Origin: Brevundimonas sp. AJA228-03 | GTDB taxonomy: Bacteria; Pseudomonadota; Alphaproteobacteria; Caulobacterales; Caulobacteraceae | Length of the DNA: 64,000 bases | NCBI RefSeq assembly: GCF_017795885.1 | Contig: NZ_CP059297.1 | Span: 310,001-374,000, forward strand | Direction: 5' to 3' | Shown here: positions 60,146 through 64,000 of the stretch, one piece after another | How positions within the stretch are numbered: position 1 is the first letter of the stretch | How the letters are laid out: each line of letters begins with the position of its first letter | The notes under the pieces: generated by a model | Databases searched by the model: none | What the model was told of the DNA's origin: nothing | What the model saw: only the letters and a program-made list of their open reading frames with translations | Program-made: the position numbers and the translations under genes

Positions 60146-60845
60146 TCTGTTCGCCCCGCTGACCGGGCCCGAGCTGGAAGCCCTTGGCCTGTCGCTGCGC
60201 GTGGCGGGCGTCGCCAGCCTGGCAACCCTGCCGGTTGCCGTGGGTCTGGGATGGCTGATGGCGCGGGGAGTCTTTCCGGGCAAATGGCTGGTCGAGGCGG
60301 CGATCAACCTGCCGCTGGTCTTGCCGCCGGTGGTGACGGGTCTTGCGCTGCTTCTGATGTTCGGATCGCGGGGACCGCTGGGCCGGGTGCTGGCCGATGT
60401 GTTCGGGGTCAGCCTGCTGTTTCACTGGACCGGAGCGGCTCTGGCCGCCGCGGTCATGGCCCTGCCGCTGATGGTACGGCCCATCCGCCTGGCGATCGAG
60501 GGCGTGGATCGGGGCCTGGAGCAGGCCGCGGCGACCCTGGGCGCGCCCCCGGCCTTCGTGGTCTTCAGCGTGACCCTGCCGTTGGCCCTGCCCGGCGTCA
60601 TCGCCGGGGCCCTGCTGGGGTTTGCCCGGGCCTTTGGAGAGTTCGGGGCCACGGTGACCTTCGTGGGAGCCATCCCCGGAGAGACCCGAACCCTGCCGGT
60701 CGCGATCTATGCGTCGCTGCAGGGACTGGGTGGAGAGACAGTGGCTCTGCGGCTCGCCCTGGTGTCCGTCGCCGTCGCCATGATCGCCCTGTTCGCCACC
60801 GAGGCCGTCAGTCGCGGCCTGGCCCGACGGACCGCCGTCGCATGA
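60138..60845 (+). CDS. modB: Molybdate ABC transporter permease ModB
   Basis: 235 aa with five to six membrane segments. The cytoplasmic EAA loop reads EQAAATLGAPPAFVVFSVTLPLALPGVIAGALLGFARAFGEFGATV in pieces, typical of ModB. Overlaps the ModE-like gene by 8 bp and modC by 4 bp, so the four genes are one unit. Confidence 0.96.
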   Translation: MTDLFAPLTGPELEALGLSLRVAGVASLATLPVAVGLGWLMARGVFPGKWLVEAAINLPLVLPPVVTGLALLLMFGSRGPLGRVLADVFGVSLLFHWTGAALAAAVMALPLMVRPIRLAIEGVDRGLEQAAATLGAPPAFVVFSVTLPLALPGVIAGALLGFARAFGEFGATVTFVGAIPGETRTLPVAIYASLQGLGGETVALRLALVSVAVAMIALFATEAVSRGLARRTAVA

Positions 60846-61486
60846 GCCTGACCTGCGCCGTTCAGGCCGAACGTGGCGGGTTCCGGATCGACGTCGCCTT
60901 CGACAGCACGGCCCGCGTTGTTGGCATCGAGGGTCCGTCGGGGGCCGGAAAGACGACCCTGCTTCACGCCCTGGCCGGCCTGGTCCCCGTCCACCGCGCG
61001 CGCCTGATCGTGGATGGCGAGGCTCTGGTCGATACCGACGCCGGTCTGGCACCGCCCCCCCATGCCCGGCGCGTGGGCTATGTCTTTCAGGACGCCCGGC
61101 TGTTCCCGCATCTGAGCGTCGCCGACAACATCGCCTATGGCCAGCGCTTCGCGCCGAACCGGACGGACGTGGGCGCGCTGGTCGAGCTTCTGGGGATCGG
61201 TCATCTTCTGGCGCGCTGGACACGCAATCTGTCGGGCGGAGAAGCCCGGCGTGTGGCAATCGCGCGCAGCCTTGCGGCCGGTCCGCGACTGCTGCTTCTC
61301 GACGAGCCCTTTTCCGGCCTGGATCAGCGCCGACGCGACGAACTCATCCCCTGGCTGGTCGACCTGACGACCCGGATCGATGTGGCGATCCTGGTCGTGT
61401 CGCACGATGCCGCAGACCTTCAGGCCATGGGGGCCGACAGGATCAGCCTTCTGGCGGGACAGCTCAGTCCAGACCGTCGTCCGTGA
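60842..61486 (+). CDS. modC: Molybdate ABC transporter ATPase ModC, short form
   Basis: 214 aa. Walker [10 protein letters not shown] (31-39), the Q-loop in YVFQDARLFPH, ABC signature NLSGGEARRVAIARSL, Walker B LLLLDEPFSGLD, H-loop VVSHD. The family C-terminal MOP/TOBE regulatory domain is absent. ATG 60842 overlaps modB. Its end overlaps the convergent small gene by 23 bp. Confidence 0.94.
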   Translation: MSLTCAVQAERGGFRIDVAFDSTARVVGIEGPSGAGKTTLLHALAGLVPVHRARLIVDGEALVDTDAGLAPPPHARRVGYVFQDARLFPHLSVADNIAYGQRFAPNRTDVGALVELLGIGHLLARWTRNLSGGEARRVAIARSLAAGPRLLLLDEPFSGLDQRRRDELIPWLVDLTTRIDVAILVVSHDAADLQAMGADRISLLAGQLSPDRRP

Positions 61487-61727
61487 CCTGATAGTCGAGG
61501 CCGCTGGCGATGGCCCTGGCGGACAGTTCTTCCTGCACCAGATGCCAGCGACGCAGGCGTTCGAAGTCGATGGCATGGACCGAAGACGCCTCGAGCCATT
61601 GGTTGAAGGCCTTGCTCAGGACTTTGTAATCCGGCGCATCCGGGCTCGGAATGGGTGGCACCTGCGGCAGGCGGCTGGCCACCTCCGGCGGAATGGGAAA
61701 GGTTCCCGATGTGGTGGTCAGCATCAT
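61464..61727 (-). CDS. Small protein of unknown function
   Basis: 87 aa, acidic. Reads LTTTSGTFPIPPEVASRLP, then KVLSKAFNQWLEASSVHAIDFERLRRWHLVQEELSARAIASGLDY. Two adjacent ATGs (61727, 61724) can start it. No known domain; mostly helical after a proline-rich beginning, no membrane segment. Convergent with modC, overlapping it at the 3' end. Confidence 0.6.
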   Translation of the reverse strand: MMLTTTSGTFPIPPEVASRLPQVPPIPSPDAPDYKVLSKAFNQWLEASSVHAIDFERLRRWHLVQEELSARAIASGLDYQVTDDGLD

Positions 61728-61843
61728 CGGACCTGATCCTAGGGCAAGTTTACCCCCGGGCAAGGCATGGCGCGCATCCTTGTCGAGAGAACCGCGTTGT
61801 TGGCATCGGGCGGGTCCAGTGGGGACGCAGCCAGGAGATCGAG

Positions 61844-62326
61844 ATGTTCCATCCTGTCAAGGCCGGGATCGTGATGGTCCTGGCCTCGCTTGCCATGTCA
61901 GGCCAAGGCCGGGCGCAGACAGCGGATCCGGCTGCATCCCGGGCCCGCGCCGATGCGGTCGATCGACTGTTGCCATCGGAAGTCCGGCCGACGCCCGTGA
62001 CGGTCAACGATGGCGAGGCCTACCATCGCGCCGACGACGCTCAACAGGATCCGGCCGAGGTGCGAACGACCCAGGCCCTCAACGAAGAGATCGTGTCGCG
62101 CAACCAGCTGGCCGAGAACCAGGAACGCGCCGATCGGGAAGCCTATGAGGCCACGGTGGCCCAGGCCACCCGGGAGCGTCTGGCCTATGAGGAGGCCGCC
62201 CGTCAGGCCGATGCAGCGCGCCGCCAGTGGGAAGCCGAGTGGGAGGCCGCCGAACGCGCGCGCGCTCAATATGCCGCCGACCTGCTGGCCTGCCGCGCAG
62301 GCGAGCGCGCACGCTGTCCCCGGTAA
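61844..62326 (+). CDS. Exported helical protein of unknown function
   Basis: 160 aa. Signal peptide (FHPVKAGIVMVLASLAMSGQ, then GRAQT). The rest is charged and Glu/Ala/Arg-rich, with long helical stretches (ENQERADREAYEATVAQATR and AARRQWEAEWEAAERARAQY) suggesting a coiled coil. It ends with two cysteines (LACRAGERARCPR). ATG 61844 has CCAGGAG 8-14 nt upstream. No family recognised. Confidence 0.7.
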   Translation: MFHPVKAGIVMVLASLAMSGQGRAQTADPAASRARADAVDRLLPSEVRPTPVTVNDGEAYHRADDAQQDPAEVRTTQALNEEIVSRNQLAENQERADREAYEATVAQATRERLAYEEAARQADAARRQWEAEWEAAERARAQYAADLLACRAGERARCPR

Positions 62327-62417
62327 CCTTTCGCATTCCCCCAACGTAGTCGGCTGACGGAAGCGTTTGCCGAACGGGCGGTCCTGTGAGACCGTCCGGG
62401 CCTTGGTGGAGGGATCG

Positions 62418-63200
62418 ATGAGCGACGGAACGCTGGAAGCCTTTCCGGTCGAAGACGGCCCGCCGGATCATGCGGATCGCCCCCTGCCGGGCGGGCGCAC
62501 CGACACCTATCGCCATCCACCGCTGGTGCGGATCAATCACTGGCTGAACGTGACGGCGGTCGTCGTCCTGCTGATGAGCGGGGCCAATATCCTGCTGGCC
62601 CATCCGCATCTGTACTGGGGCGTGCGTTCGACCTTCGCCGATCCCTGGCTGAGCATTCCGACCATTCCCGACTGGCTGCTGATTCCGCAGGGGCGGAACC
62701 TGGCCGAAGCGAGAACCTGGCATTTCTTCTTCGCCTGGGTCTTCGTGATCAACGGCCTGATCTACCTGGCCTATGGCTTCGCCTCGAAACGGTTTGGGCG
62801 GCGGCTGTGGCCGACCACGGACGAGCTGAAGGGCACCTGGGCCTCGGTCAAGGAGCACGCCCGCTTCCACTTTCCAAAGGATGAGGAGGCCCGGACCTAC
62901 AACGTCATCCAGAAGCTGACCTATGTGACGATCATCCTGGTAATCCTGCCGATGATGCTTATCACGGGGCTGTCGATGTCGCCGGGGTTCAATGCGGTGG
63001 GCGGCTTCCTGCTGGACATCATGGGCGGGCGTCAGTCGGCGCGGACGCTGCATTTCCTCTCGGCCGGGCTGATCGTGGGCTTCATCGTCGTCCACGTCTT
63101 CCTCGTCTTCTGGACCGGCTTCCTGAACAACATGCGGGCGATGATCACGGGCTGGTTCGTGCTGGAGCCCTCCGACACCACAAAGGGGGATGCGGCATGA
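62418..63200 (+). CDS. Cytochrome b/b6-like membrane haem protein
   Basis: 260 aa. Several membrane segments (VRINHWLNVTAVVVLLMSG, TWHFFFAWVFVINGLIYLAYG, LTYVTIILVILPMMLITG, LHFLSAGLIVGFIVVHVFLVF) carry histidines placed like the haem ligands of b-type membrane cytochromes that pair with a periplasmic oxidoreductase. ATG 62418 follows GGAGGGATCG. The next gene overlaps by ATGA, so the two form a unit. Confidence 0.85.
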   Translation: MSDGTLEAFPVEDGPPDHADRPLPGGRTDTYRHPPLVRINHWLNVTAVVVLLMSGANILLAHPHLYWGVRSTFADPWLSIPTIPDWLLIPQGRNLAEARTWHFFFAWVFVINGLIYLAYGFASKRFGRRLWPTTDELKGTWASVKEHARFHFPKDEEARTYNVIQKLTYVTIILVILPMMLITGLSMSPGFNAVGGFLLDIMGGRQSARTLHFLSAGLIVGFIVVHVFLVFWTGFLNNMRAMITGWFVLEPSDTTKGDAA

Positions 63201-63967
63201 GCGGGACCCCGATTAACCGCCGGTCCTGGCTGGGTCGGGCGCTGGCGACGGCGGGCGTGATGGCGCTGGCCGGCTGTCAGAGAGCCAGCGACGCCGGGGC
63301 GAGCCTGCTGGTCAGCGCCGAGGCCCTGACCCGTCGTGCGCAGCGTCTGCTGATCCCGCGCGAGGCCCTGGCCCCGGAGTACGACGTCTCGGAGATCAGC
63401 CCGGATTTCAAGCCCAACGGCTCCATCTCGCCAGCGGCGGCGGACTATGTGGCGCTGCGGGACGCGGGCTTCGCCGACTACCGGCTGGAGGTGGGCGGTC
63501 TGGTCGAGCGGCCGTTGAGCCTGTCGCTGGCCGAGCTGCGGGCGCGCCCGTCGCGGACCCAGATCACCAAGCACGACTGCGTCGAGGGCTGGACGGCGAT
63601 CGGGCAATGGACCGGGGTCCGGCTGGAGACCCTGCTGGACGAGGCGGGCCTGAAGCCCGAAGCCCGGTACATCGTCTTCCACTGCTTCGACGCCCTGACC
63701 CAGACCGAGGACGGGCCGCGCTACTATGAGAGCATCGACCTGGTCGACGCCCGCCATCCCCAGACCCTGCTGGCCTACGACATGAACGGGGAGGTCCTGG
63801 GCGTTCCCCACGGCGCGCCCCTGCGGCTCCGGGTCGAGCGCCAGCTGGGCTACAAACAGGCCAAATACATCCGCCGGATCGAGGCCGTCGAGCGCTTCGA
63901 CGACATCGAGGGCGGCAAGGGCGGCTACTGGCCCGACCGCGGCTACGCCTGGTACGCGGGGATCTGA
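63197..63967 (+). CDS. Molybdopterin-dependent oxidoreductase, sulfite-oxidase fold, Tat lipoprotein
   Basis: 256 aa. A twin-arginine signal (NRRSWLGRAL; Arg8-Arg9) is followed by a lipobox LAGC (Cys27), so the protein is probably exported folded and lipid-anchored. The Mo-ligand cysteine is Cys128 in KHDCVEGW, the sulfite-oxidase-family motif; VPHGAPLRL also fits. The substrate is unknown; the partnered cytochrome b suggests a quinone-linked reductase, as in MsrPQ, though sequence details differ. It overlaps the cytochrome b gene by 4 bp. Confidence 0.88.
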   Translation: MSGTPINRRSWLGRALATAGVMALAGCQRASDAGASLLVSAEALTRRAQRLLIPREALAPEYDVSEISPDFKPNGSISPAAADYVALRDAGFADYRLEVGGLVERPLSLSLAELRARPSRTQITKHDCVEGWTAIGQWTGVRLETLLDEAGLKPEARYIVFHCFDALTQTEDGPRYYESIDLVDARHPQTLLAYDMNGEVLGVPHGAPLRLRVERQLGYKQAKYIRRIEAVERFDDIEGGKGGYWPDRGYAWYAGI

Positions 63968-64000
63968 GCCTAACCCGCGACCATGCTCATGTCGCGGCGG

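Overview
The window is roughly 64 kb of a high-GC alphaproteobacterial chromosome, most likely Caulobacterales and probably Brevundimonas or a close relative. The signs are: an enoyl-CoA hydratase, rpsT and dnaA in the order I recall from Caulobacter; TTGAC/GCTATA-type promoters; five GANTC (CcrM) sites packed upstream of dnaA; and strongly G/C-ending codons. dnaA, dnaN, recF and gyrB lie together, so the window is near the replication origin, but I see no convincing oriC inside it.

Layout. 1-4.9 kb: a branched-chain 2-oxoacid dehydrogenase operon (E1 alpha, E1 beta, E2; minus strand, E2 cut by the window edge) diverges from an Lrp/AsnC regulator across a perfect 14-bp palindrome. 5-14.2 kb: crotonase, rpsT, dnaA, dnaN, a YdeI-family gene, recF, gyrB. 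14.3-26.6 kb: housekeeping and metabolic genes (aldo/keto reductase, two alpha/beta hydrolases, pirin, DUF1697, mutM, PAP2 phosphatase, OPT transporter, cytochrome c', typA, ThiF/MoeB). 26.6-38 kb: a degenerate BLUF protein, hslVU, rlmN, a colicin-E5-like toxin with an overlapping partner behind argJ, a SurA-like foldase, secA, and a ParDE module coupled to a PLP enzyme. 38-48 kb: a membrane-anchored unknown, mmsA, cobalamin adenosyltransferase, a tandem pair of unknown-family paralogues, ahcY with a palindromic operator, an M23 peptidase, and small unknowns. 48-54 kb: ubiB/ubiE, phhB, an SDR, a DUF885-like peptidase, tRNA-Arg(CCG). 54-64 kb: an EEP nuclease, then a molybdenum island: moaA-moaD-moaE-moaB-moaC-moeA on one strand, divergent modA-(modE-like)-modB-modC, and at the right edge a Tat-exported molybdopterin oxidoreductase with a cytochrome b partner.

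How the genes connect. The bkd operon, crotonase, mmsA and the cobalamin adenosyltransferase together fit valine/isoleucine/propionate catabolism. The molybdenum genes form a supply line from molybdate uptake through cofactor synthesis to a molybdoenzyme, and the remote ThiF/MoeB could activate MoaD. Many neighbours overlap by ATGA/GTGA, so translational coupling is common.

Most unusual features: palindromic repeat elements read in frame inside both interdomain linkers of an E2 with a duplicated lipoyl domain; heptamer-built hairpins on both sides of the rpsT-dnaA block; a BLUF domain whose photoactive Gln is His; the orphan E5-like toxin pair; and the tandem paralogues of unknown function. 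All family assignments come from reading motifs; no database search was run.
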